The position numbers were made by a program, and so were the translations under genes. A stretch of 64,000 nt of DNA from Pseudofabraea citricarpa (taxonomy: Eukaryota; Ascomycota; Leotiomycetes; Helotiales; Dermateaceae). Numbering within the stretch: the first letter of the stretch is position 1; every line of letters starts with the position of its first letter. Shown here piece by piece: positions 31,961 through 43,445 of this stretch. The DNA lies in contig JAPWGK010000019.1 in NCBI GenBank assembly GCA_029641185.1, positions 1,025,921 to 1,089,920 on the forward strand, given 5' to 3'. The notes under the pieces are model-generated. The model ran no database searches and was not told the origin of the DNA. It saw only the letters and a program-made list of their open reading frames with translations.

Positions 31961-33430
31961 ATGCTCTCGAGAAGAGTTTTAGTCGCATCGCGCTTCTTGC
32001 GAGCTCCTCGCGCACCCCTTTCACGATACCCTTTTCCCGTCATCCAGCAATTCCGCAGCTATGCAGACAAGATTGTTAAGGTGCCTGAGATGGCCGAGTC
32101 GATCTCGGAGGGTACTTTAAAGCAGTGGTCAAAACAGATCGGAGACTACGTGGAGCAGGATGAGGAAATTGCCACCATTGAAACCGACAAGGTCTGTCTC
32201 CGTCTTCCTACTCATGACCACTACTTCAAGCTAACCATTCTTCGTCCCTATTTCAGATCGATGTCGCAGTCAACGCTCCAGAAGCCGGCACTATCAAGGA
32301 GTTTCTTGCGAACGAGGAGGACACCGTGACCGTTGGCCAGGATCTTGTCCGTCTTGAGCTTGGAGGCGCACCAGAAGGCGGGGAGAAAGAAAAGGCACCC
32401 TCGGAACCAAAGGATGCAGCATCAGAAAGCCAGTCAACATCATCGGATCCTGAGCCCTCAAAAACAGAAGAGTCGAAATCAAAAGACGAATCAAGTACAC
32501 CCGCCCCTCCTAAAGAGAAGAAGCCCGAGCCAAAGAAGGAGACTCCACCCCCAAAATCTTCCGAGAAGAGCGAGTCCAAGTCGGCGCCGACTCTTGGTAA
32601 CCGTGAAGAGCGTCGAGTATGCCATCCCCTTCTTTTAAACACTTCTAAACACGCCGTACTAAAGATCATATAGGTTAAAATGAACCGTATGCGCTTGCGC
32701 ATTGCCGAACGCCTGAAGCAGTCGCAGAACACCGCCGCTTCATTAACGACCTTTAATGAAGTTGATATGTCTTCACTCATGGAATTCCGGAAACTGTATA
32801 AGGATGACGTACTCAAGAAGACCGGTGTCAAGCTTGGATTTATGAGTGCCTTCTCACGTGCCAGTGTACTTGCGATGAGGGATATTCCTGCTGTGAATGC
32901 TTCCATCGAGGGACCAAACGGTGGCGATACAATTGTTTACCGTGACTACGTAGACATCAGTGTTGCCGTGGCCACAGAGAAGGGCCTGGTTACCCCAGTA
33001 GTGCGAAACACTGAAACATTGGACCTTGTCAGTATCGAAAAGTCAATTGCAGACTTGGGCAAGAAGGTATGTCAAGCAAAAAAAAAAAATTAATCAAGGT
33101 TCTCCAAGAGAAGATGCTAATACCTGCGGTCAGGCTCGTGATAACAAGCTCACAATTGAGGATATGGCCGGAGGTACCTTTACCATCAGCAATGGTGGTG
33201 TTTTTGGTTCGTTAATGGGAACTCCCATCATCAACCTTCCTCAGACTGCTGTTTTGGGTCTACACGCCATCAAAGAGAAGCCTGTGGTCGTCAACGGTCA
33301 AATTGTCATTCGACCTATGATGTATCTTGCATTGACGTATGATCATCGTCTGCTTGATGGAAGAGAAGCTGTCCAATTTTTGGTGAAGGTGAAGGAGTAT
33401 ATCGAGGATCCTCGGCGCATGCTACTATAG
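31961..33430 (+). CDS. KGD2: Dihydrolipoyllysine succinyltransferase, E2 of 2-oxoglutarate dehydrogenase
   Basis: Four exons: 31961-32191, 32257-32616, 32674-33066 and 33134-33430, phase-0 GT-AG introns, giving 426 aa. Residues 1-35 are a basic mitochondrial presequence ending before [11 protein letters not shown]. The single lipoyl domain (about 36-112) has the lipoylated lysine in IETDK (Lys77), exactly at the first exon junction. A charged, Pro/Lys/Ser-rich linker (about 125-190) replaces a clear peripheral subunit-binding domain, as usual for eukaryotic OGDC E2. The catalytic domain begins [16 protein letters not shown] and carries the active-site motif YDHRLLDG with His399 and Asp403. 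It transfers succinyl from lipoate to CoA and forms the 24-mer core of the complex in the matrix. The start is the first ATG. Confidence 0.96.
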
Positions 33431-35636
33431 GGACAGATCCCCCTTTTCCTTTGTCTATAGTCGTAGGAGTGTGTGACACTTCTGCAAGAGGAATCATTCC
33501 GCGTTGTACACTGTATAGTAGAATGATAATACGCATACAAGGCGTTTTGTGTTTTGAGTATTAAGTATGTTCATGTCACCCTACTCTTCGAGGCAGGTGA
33601 GATAGCTTAAGCGATCACATTATTGCATTTAAATCATAAGAAACTAGTGGTTGTATGCTGGGGGAAAAAAATTTGCTGCAGAAGGAATGCTACTGTTCGA
33701 GCATGCGTGACCATCTTCTCGCCATGTCCATATATCGTGATATAGTAGAAGATGGCCTCACCTACCTCTTAGTGACTTCATCACAGATATCAGATATAAC
33801 CCTATCAGCAGTTGAATATAGGTATACAAACTGACATTCCTTGTATACTCTTCCCCCCCCCCCGCTCTTTGTGACGCCAGGGAAGAAGCATCCTTATAGT
33901 CACTGTACTATTCTATTCCTTTCTATATAATCACAGAGTATTAAAGCTGGTAGGCATGCCTTGTGTATACTTGGTTATTCTTATATAATAATCTATATAA
34001 CATTACTAGATTATACATTTTGCAACATTGTACGCCCCGGGAGTATCTAGAATAGGATCTATTGACCATATGGTATTCGCGAACGTGGACCGGCTGAGGT
34101 AAGAGAACAGAGGAGGGAAATGAATAAATAAGCACCAAGTTTCACCTCATATCATTTTCCACCATATATAACCTTTTATATGGTTCCCAGCTAATTCTTT
34201 CCCGTGCATTGTATTTATTTATCGTTGATAGTCACTTAGTTACCCAAGGTCTGGTTTAGTAGCTCGTAATTTATATTTTCTAATATATCACTACTATCTT
34301 TAGACTCTCGCTTAATATAACCCGCAAGTATTGTTATATACCTTTAGAGACTCGTAAACGTTATAACTACAGGCGACACTTGATAACTAAAATATTTGAT
34401 CTCTATAGTGGATTTCATTAGGCTTAGAATAATTACAAGTCTTAGATAAGTAAAGTAACTGTTGGCCTCTGCTATAGTATACCTCACTTGGCTCGCTTAA
34501 TGTTTTGTTGGCAGGTATCTGACATTCCCGCCCCTACTAATATTATTCCTACTTTGCAAATCATTTTAAGGGAAGTAAAAGATAACCTTATTGAAGTTTA
34601 GGTATATTCAACTATTCTTATTTACATACGGACGCATATATCTAAGTTAAACTCTATGTTTTATATTTTATATTTTAAGTAAAAAAGAAAAGTTATAAAA
34701 ATCCTTAATAATATTAAAGTATATCTTGTGTTTTAATCCTATGATTAGGTTACCTAGAAAATATAATATAACTAGCATGTATATAACAGCAAGGAATTTA
34801 AATATATAGGTCGACCTCTAGTTTATATATTTATCTTCTTATATTAAAAGATTAAACTTTAAACTTCAGAATATAATATATTTTAAAATCAGTATTCGAT
34901 ATATTATATTTAACAAGGCGGTTCTTACTATCAAACATACTAAGATAGTACTCTCATAATACTATTCAGCCAAAATTAAAAGCATCTGGCTCTTATCCCT
35001 GAACAAATTATTATTTTAATGTTTCAAGACAACTACCACCTTTATATTTAGTATACGAAAGAATAGAGAAGACTGCTCTAAAATGAGTGTAACAAAGTAC
35101 TGTTATTATCTGCCCAGTGTATGTCAGGTATTTGCCCTGTTTACATTTTAGTCTGGGAGTCAGCTTGTCAATCTGGTCTCCCACCCCCTCGTGCAGGAAG
35201 ACAAGAAAAAGAGGAGGAGGAGGAGGAGGAGGAGGAGGAGAAAACATAGTCCATAGTTATGAATTAAACAATCTATAACATTTCACAAACCAAATACAGG
35301 ACATGCGTATGACAAGCCAGACTGCTATATACCCAGGTATAATATATTGAACTTCCAGTAAACAAAATTGTGTTAACAGTTGTAGCACGCAATCTGTGCC
35401 TTGATTGCGGCATTATTTTTTACCCCCAGGCATTCAATAAATTGGGGCTCGGGCCGAGAACCATCAGTAAAATTTAGTCGAAGGGCACAAGTAAAGACAT
35501 TGCGCCCAAGAGTGGAGAGTGGCTAATAACCGATGAGAATATATAAGAAGATACAAAGGCAGTTGGATCATAATTTTCCGTTTTACTTCTGTCGTCATCA
35601 GTTATTCCCATGGCATGTTTCTGAAATTCCTTTACC
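33431..35636. other. Gene-free A+T-rich stretch between KGD2 and the permease gene
   Basis: No supportable gene. From about 33.6 to 35.0 kb the DNA is A+T-rich with many TATATA and TTATAT words, resembling a mutated relic but without an identifiable element. A C11 run lies at 33853-33863 and an (AGG)n tract at 35211-35240. The right end holds the permease promoter. Confidence 0.55.
35211..35240. repeat. (AGG)n microsatellite
   Basis: Ten uninterrupted GAGGAG-phase trinucleotides in an otherwise A+T-rich intergenic stretch. Confidence 0.9.
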
Positions 35637-37347
35637 ATGACAACCAGCCCCGAGAAACAGCCTCAAGTGCTTCCCATCTCATTAGCCGAGGAACTTACGA
35701 AAGGCAGGAAATCATCATCACCAGACGTCTCATCCCAACTCCCAACCACACATCCCACCCAGCAACGATGGTATCAATACTTCTCATCAACGGACACCCC
35801 CCAGGAGCGAAGACTTATTCTCAGACTCGATGGATTAATTCTGGTCTTTGTATTTTTGGCCTACTGGGCTAAAGTTCTGGATTCCTCAGCAACAAGCACG
35901 GCGTACGTTTCTGGGATGCGTGAGAATTTGAAGATGTACGGGAACGAATTAAATTACCTGAACACCGTCTACATGTGAGAATGCACTCACTGGGCATATA
36001 TCACGAGCTAGCTAATATCAGGACAGGGTTGGATTCATAACTATGCAGATACCACTTACATTGATGGTTAGTTTTTGACGGCTCATGATGCGATGGCGTA
36101 AATCACTGACTGATTGCAGATGACTCGATTTCCAGTGAACTATTTCCTCCCAGCTGCTGATCTTCTGTGGGGCGTCTTCACGCTTGCACAGTATAAAGTC
36201 CACAGCGTGAAACAGCTATACGTACTTCGGTTTTTTATTGGAGCTCTAGGTGGTTTTTTCTTCCCAGCAGTTCAATGGTATCTTGGTTGTTGGTATAAGC
36301 GATCAGAGCTCAATAGACGAGGGGCTCTATTTTTCATTGCCAGTCAGGTAGGGAGTATGAGCTCAGGGTATATCCAAGCTGGGGCATATGCAACATTAAA
36401 CGGCAAGTATGGGATGGAGGGATGGAGGTGGTTGTATATTATATGTAAGCTCCATCACTTTTCGAGGCCATCAAACAGCTGGAGCTTACAATAATTCACC
36501 TAGGTTTTGCCTGCACTATACCAATTGCCTTCCTGGGATTTTTTATCTTACCAGGAATACCAGAGAATTGCAATTCACGGTTCCTGACCGACTCGGATAT
36601 CAAGCTTGCGCAGGCACGTATGGCATCAGAAAACCGTGAACCGCGCCAGCCATTTACCATCGCCAAGACAAAGTCTATTCTACGAGGCTGGCATTTCTGG
36701 ATCCTTGTCATCTTCGCATTCTTCTTCTCCCAGGCCGATGGTGTTTCTTCAAACAGTGGTCTTCCTCTGTGGCTTAAAGCCTCGGGCTATTCTGTTCAGT
36801 CGATCAATACCGTCACAACGGCTTCGCCAGCAGTGACAATAATATCATCTATCGTCGTTGGAATCATCGCGGACGCATATGATGCCAAGGTCCTCCTCAT
36901 AGCAATTGTTGCCGGCTTAAATATTCTGGCGAGTGTCATCCTTGCAATTTGGCATGTGCCCACTGGATTAAAATTCTTCGCCTTCTTCTTGGCTGGTACA
37001 GCAGATTCAATCGCGGCAATCATCTACGCCTGGGCAAATGAGATCTGCGCAGGAAGTGCAGAGGAGAGAGCTCTTGTTGTAAGCTCTATGAATACTGTCG
37101 GGAATACCTTTGGTGCTTGGCTACCTCTTTTGTAAGTTTCTTTTAAGGGGATACTGCGAATTGCGGGTCTGATACTGATGATTGTGGCTTCTGTAGTACT
37201 TGGAAAACCGTCGATGCTCCTAGGTATTTGATTGGGTATAACTGGACTATTGCACTTGATATTTCTATGCTTGCCATGCTCTTTGTGCTACAGCATTTCT
37301 GGAAGAGGGAACAGAAGCAAAAAGAAAGACAGGAGGCGCCATCTTAG
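35637..37347 (+). CDS. MFS permease of the Dal5/Liz1 (anion:cation symporter, vitamin/allantoate) family
   Basis: Five exons: 35637-35974, 36027-36066, 36120-36444, 36504-37131 and 37197-37347, all GT-AG, giving 493 aa. Exon 2 is only 40 nt and codes VGFITMQIPLTLM. The hydrophilic N-terminus (about 1-60) precedes RLDGLILVFVFLAYWAKVLDSSATSTAYVSGM, which matches TM1 and the first loop of the ACS family, and NLKMYGNELNYLNTVYM. Later segments include FPVNYFLPAADLLWG, RFFIGALGGFFFPAVQWYLGCWY and LPGIPENCNSRFLT before the cytosolic loop, then the second six-helix half to a charged C-terminus. Relatives carry pantothenate, biotin, nicotinate, allantoate or related organic anions; the substrate cannot be assigned. 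Liz1/Fen2-type similarity seems best. Confidence 0.9.
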
Positions 37348-37514
37348 TCAAGAAAAAAGGCCTAGAAAAACTTGTACATCTTAAGATCTGCTTTTGAAAT
37401 TTTGCAGGGTTAGGTAGTATCAGTAGTTATAAATTTGAAAGTGTTGACGTATGCTGCAGGCCATATGTTTTACACGGGCACATGGTTTTTTTTTGGTCAA
37501 GAATAAGATATTCC

Positions 37515-40500
37515 TCATTCTCCCATGTGACCCATTTGCTTACCCCTAACCCTACTTTTCCCCCTCTCCCTACTCTTACTCAGATTCCGTACAGCCTGTT
37601 CTCTTAAACTTCCAGGTATGAATATTCCCGCAATGGCCCGCTGAGTAACTTCATTGGACGCCGCGATCGTATCGATTGGATTCTGGGAGGCGAGGGTTTG
37701 AAATTTGGAAAGAGTTTGAGAGAATTGTGCGTTACTTGTGGGCACCGAAGCGATACCAGGGGTAGTTATAGGATCAGACGCAAGAAGGGAAGAGGACTTT
37801 TCTTGATGTCGAGGATTACGGCGGAGGGGTGAAACTTCGCGGGCAAGAGAAGTGGTATATATTGGGTGGAGAAGTGAGTTGAGCAGAGGTGGTTGTTCCG
37901 ATGGTGTTATCGATATTTGCCCTACACCACTTGGGTTTCGTCGAAGTGGTGATACTGTTCTGTCTCTTTCATCTGTACGGGTCATGGTAGGGTCGACTGG
38001 ATTCCGCCTCAGCGGCGAGTCTGTCCTTTCCATTTCCACTTTGCCCACCTCTTGCTCCATTGCCTTTTCCCCTTGGTCGTGTCGCGCCATTTTCGAAAAT
38101 CTCGCCTCGATGATATCCGACGTCCTTATCATTGACCTTCCTCTCTCCCTACCCTCGTCAGCCTCTGTCTCGTCTGTTGGCTTTTCAGGGTTGACGATCG
38201 TCTCATCATCACCAAGGAAATAATCTATATTTTGAAATATAGGGTTTCTTCGAAGAGGGGAAAGCTCTCTTGGCTCAGCTGATAGAGGCCGGGATAGCGG
38301 TGGATCTCGTTGTATAGAAATATCTGGATCTGGTGGCGAAATGGGTGCTGCTTCAGCTGCAGCCAGTTCAAACATCGAATGCCAAGGAAGTGGCGAGGGG
38401 CTTATTTCTCTTTGGATCGCAAGATCATCCATAGGACTCAATATTGGTGTTATATCCTCCCCCACCGGTAAAAATTCTCTTGTCGGCGAGTGTTCCATTA
38501 GCTGGGAAAATGGTCTCTCTACCTCCAGGCTGGGTGTCGTCAAGTCATCCAATAACCCGGCCTTTCCATCAATGTCTTCGTTTGGTTGCACGATCAAGTG
38601 AAGGATCGGCTTGAATCCTGGTAGTATGCTGTATCTTGGCTGTCCGTTTTCTTTGGCTGGAGCTGATAAGAAATCAGGTCCCGGAACTTCTGTTAACTGT
38701 TGAGGTATTTGCTCGGAGGGCCCTACAGTTGGGCTTTCAAGTGGTTTCTCGGTTTCTGACTGCTCGAAAGATCCATTGGGATCCTCTGCAGGTTCCAGGA
38801 CACATTCCCTGGAGGCTTCTATCGATACTATATCACGAGCTGGTCCTTCGGGAGTCGAAATCTCATCGCGTTCTTCAACTAATAATATATCTATTTTCTT
38901 TATAGGTAAGACGGCGAACGTTTCTTCCGGGACCGATTCCTTAATTGATTTATCAAAAGGACCTAGGTCAAAGATCCGTTCACTCATTTGTTCACTGAGC
39001 CTATCTATTCTAATAGGAATTTCTTCCCCAGGAGGCCAAGAAGCAGTGGTTCTATCTCGATCTTCCCAGGCAACTTTTGGGTATGGACCCAAGAACATCT
39101 CCTTTGCCGATGGAGAAGAATATGGAGCGGTAGCAGGAATCTCCACTCTCTCCAAACTCCTCGCAGATGGGGCCTCTCTTATTTGTTCTGGAGCTAGAGG
39201 AGTGGCAGTATTCGTATCGACAGTGACAGCTGTGTTGAATACCAAAGGCCAGGTTGGAGAACCAGTTGATACAGGCCTATGCCTATCGGAAATATTCTTC
39301 TGCTCCGTAAAGCTTGAAGTAAGAGGCTCCGTTGTAAATGCCAAGAATGAAGGAGTCCTGGAATAAACATCCACTTCTGCAATGCCTGTCTGGGATATGT
39401 CGTTTTTTGAATGCAAAGTTGCAACAGGAAAGTCCCTGGGGCGGCGGAGTGCTGATCGGCCAGGAGCTGGTGCATTGGAAGATTTCGGTGGGTTAAATTT
39501 AATTACCATTGCATTGCCAGTGCGGAAAGTGGAGCTTAATCGAGAGGGTAACTTTCTCGGACTAGTCTCAAAGTCTTTCTCGTCAAGATAGCTATCTCGT
39601 TCTCTTCTCTTCATTTTTATAACCAAAAAATAAATAGTAAAACTCAGGAGTATCGACGTAGCTACAGCCCCAACTACTATTCCTACCGCTTGAGCTGGTG
39701 TGAGTGAGAGGATCGCTGATGATTGAAGTGCTGGTAGAAGCTGGCTCTATAGTACCTATTAGGCTTGCCTGCAGATAGCGGATGAATCAGCTTACGGTTG
39801 GGATAGCCTGCGTGACAGAAGCTGCAGATGCTAAGATGGAAGAAGCTTGTGCTGCTGCTGATTCAGTTGCAGAGGCAAGAGCTGACTGTGCTGCTGCTAT
39901 AGCAGTGGATGCCGAAGCCTACCAATTCTTATTAACCGTGTACATTGCTTCTGTCAGTCTCCCTGATTTCAAGAATAGAATCTTACCTGTACAGAATCGA
40001 TACTAGCTTGTAGCAAGGTCAAGCTCGAACTCAACCTCAAAACATCGCTGCTGGAAGCCAAGGATACACTCGTCAGTGCCAAGTTTACACTCGTGATTGT
40101 TGACTGTGCACTGGTCAACGCCAAATTCGCATTTGTCACTGCTAAATTCGCAACTGTGACACTGGAAAAGGCAGATGACGTGGCTATACTGGCACTCTGG
40201 ACCACAACAGCAATCGTCGAGGAAGCTGACCCCTGGGCCGATTTGATGCCATTGGACGCAGAGATAGATGCTTGTTGTAGCTGTTGAGAGAAGGTTGCAT
40301 TGAGGGCGATAATGGTCCTGGAGATCTCGACCGTTGCCCTATCGACAGAGGCAATGATGAGGTTAGAACAGTCTTGGGGGTTGTTTTGGCGGAGCTCGAG
40401 TGGGATAGGAGGGGTGGTAATGAGTGCATTTCCAGGGCGAGTTGTGCTCGATGCGGTCGACTGCGATGATGGTGAAGGCTGAGCGAGATTATTATTAGAA

Positions 40501-40589
40501 AGTATTAGGCTTTCAAGATTTGAAAAAACTGTATCGAGCAAGGAGAAATCTTCTTCCAGAGAGTCGTCACCGTAGATGTGGCCAGCCAT
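37515..40589 (-). CDS. Single-pass membrane protein with Ala/Ser-rich head and SPLRRNP-repeat tail
   Basis: Three exons: 40589-39987, 39918-39796 and 39746-37515, GT-AG introns of 68 and 49 nt, giving 985 aa. The head (about 90-242) is Ala/Ser/Thr-rich with heptad-like NLAL/TSA repeats (for example VANLAVTNANLALTSAQS), suggesting a long coiled or extended stalk. One strong membrane helix (about 263-285, VGIVVGAVATSILLSFTIYFLV) is followed by a stop-transfer basic cluster KMKRRERD. The roughly 700-residue tail is acidic, disordered and carries SPLRRNP four times (738-744, 819-825, 841-847, 881-887). No clear N-terminal signal peptide is seen, so the helix may act as signal anchor or an upstream exon may be missing. 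Layout resembles fungal surface sensors; function not recognised. Confidence 0.85.
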
Positions 40590-41357
40590 CGAGAATACCG
40601 AAGATGATCAACCCATGCCTATATGGACGGGCTTTGTGATGATCAGAGAATAAAGCATAACAGCTAGCAGAGAAAAAGAAGATGGAGGCCATCCATATCA
40701 TGTCCTCCGAGCGTAGCGTGGCCGACGTATGCGTAAGGTACACCAGCTACCGGAGCCATGGAACAAGTCTGCGACCTTGTCACCTGGTTTCGCTCTGCTC
40801 TGTGGTAGATGGGACGAAGTCCATGCACAGGTACTGGCCTCGATGGGATTAATAATTCTCCCATCGCATGGTCGCAACAGGCTGGACATCCAGGGTGCAT
40901 AAACTGGGGAATGTGTGCATAAACTGGAGAATGTTTGAAAACACAAAAATGTTTTATATGGCTTTTGACAACGACGTGAAACAACGCCAAGCACTTGATG
41001 AATGATTCAACGCTCGCACAGCTCGCAACAACATCCGACTTGATGCTAATTCTTCTGTACTGTTTTGGATGAAATAGAAAAGGGCAGCAGTGAACCGACG
41101 CTGTCGTGTACAGGTCACGCTTTTCACGTGAAGGTAGATAGATACATATTCATATTTTTCGTCCCTCGTACTCGTACTCGGCATCGGTTATAGCATTATA
41201 TATCTACCTAGTAAGCACCTGTGGACAGATATCTAAATTGAATTGGATGTTATGCCCCAATGAAAAATCCACAATATACTAATCATAAAAAGTAACGAGT
41301 TCAATATTCAAAGCGTGGCATTGATGATGCGATGGTTCGTGAATGCTAACGAATAGC
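40590..41357. other. Intergenic region between the SPLRRNP protein and AttH-like genes
   Basis: Promoter of the gene to the left and 3' flank of the gene to the right. The near-duplicate words GCATAAACTGGGGAATG and GCATAAACTGGAGAATG lie back to back at about 40898-40934. No gene seen. Confidence 0.6.
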
Positions 41358-42458
41358 TCAAACGTTAAGACCGGTCTTGATTTCAACGAGCCCAAAGCCC
41401 TTCGCTGGCTTGCCATCAAATATACCCTGAATCAAAGCAAACCCTTCGAGGATGCTGTCGGTCGAGCTGGGGGCTGCCAGTAGTGGCATCTCGCCTACCT
41501 TGATAGGCATTGTGATGTTGAACTCGGCATTCTTGAGCGGCATTCTGATCCGATAAGATGTATTGTAGACAATTCCTGTGACATTTGATATGAATGGCTC
41601 GGAAGAAATAAGATTTGGATCGAGCCAGATGACTTCGTGCCGGCTATCAGGATGCAGGATCGTGGCAAAAGACTGGGTGCGGTCACTTCCGCTTACGGGA
41701 TTGACAAACCAGGCTGAAATCTTGATTCCATCCTCTAGAATAATATCAAACCAAACCCAGCCTCCCGAGGCAATCCCTGGACCCCATTGCCGATCAAGCC
41801 AAGACAATGATTGGTTGGATACAACATTGACTTCGCTCCCATCCGATGTTGTGACTGTACCAGTAACATACATTTCTGGCGCGGCAAGTTCATTCGTGAT
41901 ATCTGTACCCCAGAAAAAAGACGTGGAACCACCATGATAGAGATTCGGACCTTTGGGAGCACTCGTCAAATTGAAGCTGGCTCCTGGTATATTGCTGGTA
42001 GTAACCAGGGTCGAAAATTGATCATCTGTGGCTGCATACATATTGAGGCCATTGAAATTACCACCGTATGCAGTAGAAGATAATCGACCCGGAGAAACAA
42101 TCTGCGCCCCGAAATAATCGCCGCCCGTGATATCAAGGAGTGAGACCAAAGTTGAGGCGTTGTCAACAAGCTGAGCCTGGCATGCGATTGCAAAGTAGTC
42201 GTGTCCATTCTCAGCAGTTAGCCAGTGAGCAATCCAGTAGCTGTTTGCGTTCCTAGCTGGTGCATCAAAGCTTTGTGCATCGGTCACGTTGGGAACAGCG
42301 CCAAGTGTCTACCGATGGTAAGTCTTAAGTTGAGTATCGATATTATTTGGAAAGACACTTACAGTATAGGCGATGTCTAAGGGACTAACATCGGGTGCTG
42401 TGCGCAGGAATGCTAGAGCTGGTGAAATAGACGACAACGCAATCAACGATAATTGCAT
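41358..42458 (-). CDS. Secreted AttH/CrtC-like (lipocalin-type) protein
   Basis: Two exons: 42458-42363 and 42308-41358, one 54-nt GT-AG intron, giving 348 aa. Residues 1-16 are a signal peptide (MQLSLIALSSISPALA). The mature protein has the AttH / hydroxyneurosporene synthase pattern: NANSYWIAHWLTAENGHDYF, GGSTSFFWGTDITNELAAPEMYVTGT, SLSWLDRQWGPG, GGWVWFDIILEDGIKISAWF and a C-terminal beta-rich half ending in GFGLVEIKTGL. Several N-glycosylation sequons (NVT, NAS, NLT, NQS, NTS, NIT) fit a secreted glycoprotein. Relatives include kievitone hydratase-type secreted enzymes and lipocalin-like pericyclases (Diels-Alderases) of fungal pathways; activity here is not predictable. It lies near a permease and a bZIP gene. 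Confidence 0.85.
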
Positions 42459-43445
42459 GGTGGATGGCTGGCTTCCAAGGTATGCTTGATATGGACCGAG
42501 AAGGTGAATTGATGAGATGTTAATGAGATGTGAACAATAAGTCGAGGTGCATCCGTCATATTTATATTGAAAAGATGGTCTCGATGTGTGGAGACTTGGT
42601 TATGGGTTCTAGGAATTCCAAGGATCTTTTCTTAACGTACTAACCTTTTCATCGTAGGTAAATGGCCGGCTGAGTTAGACATTGATGCCCACTTAGGTAC
42701 TTACGCAAGTACCTGGGAGACGATTTTACAAGTATCGTTGAGTGCACGTTTTGCCATCTCCAAGGCAGTTTGTCATACATGGGAAACATGGGGTGAGAGA
42801 TTACCCACAACCTGTGGGTACTGAGAATACTCATTGGCACTTAAACAACAGCCTTGTTGGTGTTACTGCTGATGTTATTCGTGAATTGAAAATTGGAGTT
42901 CGGCTACTGCTATGGACGACGTCGTCCATAAATACGTACCGGAAGAAAATATTAGCCGCTTTGGAGCTGCTTTCAAGCGACCTTTTTTTATTTCTCAAGG
43001 TAATCGACTAGGTACTCAATGTTATACAATTGCGTGTAATTAACGAGACTGCAAACCAGTTATGAGGTGTGTAACTAATAAACTATACGAGTTCAGTAAT
43101 AGACCGCATAGTTTTGAAACAATATTTGGTTAGTATTTTTAGGATTCTGATGTTGTTGTCATAAAGCGGCCAACAATTTCTTCCGCGGCGTGCGGATGTC
43201 TGTATTTACCGGCACCGCATCTACGACGTACATAAATGGCACACCCCTTGCCCCTTACAGTGTACGACGTCGCCCATGCCGATCAAACTCCGCACTATTT
43301 CCATCACTTTTCCTTGGACGACGACGACCATATTGCTCTCTCGGCATTGGCCTCCAGTCTATCCTGACCACGAGAACAGTCTAGAAGATAAAGGAGGATC
43401 GGCTACCCTCGGTACCTAGGTGGCTTCAAAGAACCGTGGCTCATT
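42459..43445. other. Intergenic region between divergent AttH-like and bZIP genes
   Basis: 987 bp upstream of both genes. TTAGGTACTTACGCAAGTACCT near 42690-42715 forms an imperfect inverted repeat, and GGTACCTAGG lies at about 43411-43420, close to the bZIP ATG. No gene seen. Confidence 0.55.

Noticed and set aside
32253..32906. 217-codon antisense frame over KGD2
   Set aside because: Shadow of the Pro/Lys/Ser linker and catalytic domain on the other strand.
37540..37556. CCCCTAACCCTAC telomere-like word
   Set aside because: Lies within the coding tail of the SPLRRNP protein and is too short to be an interstitial telomere.
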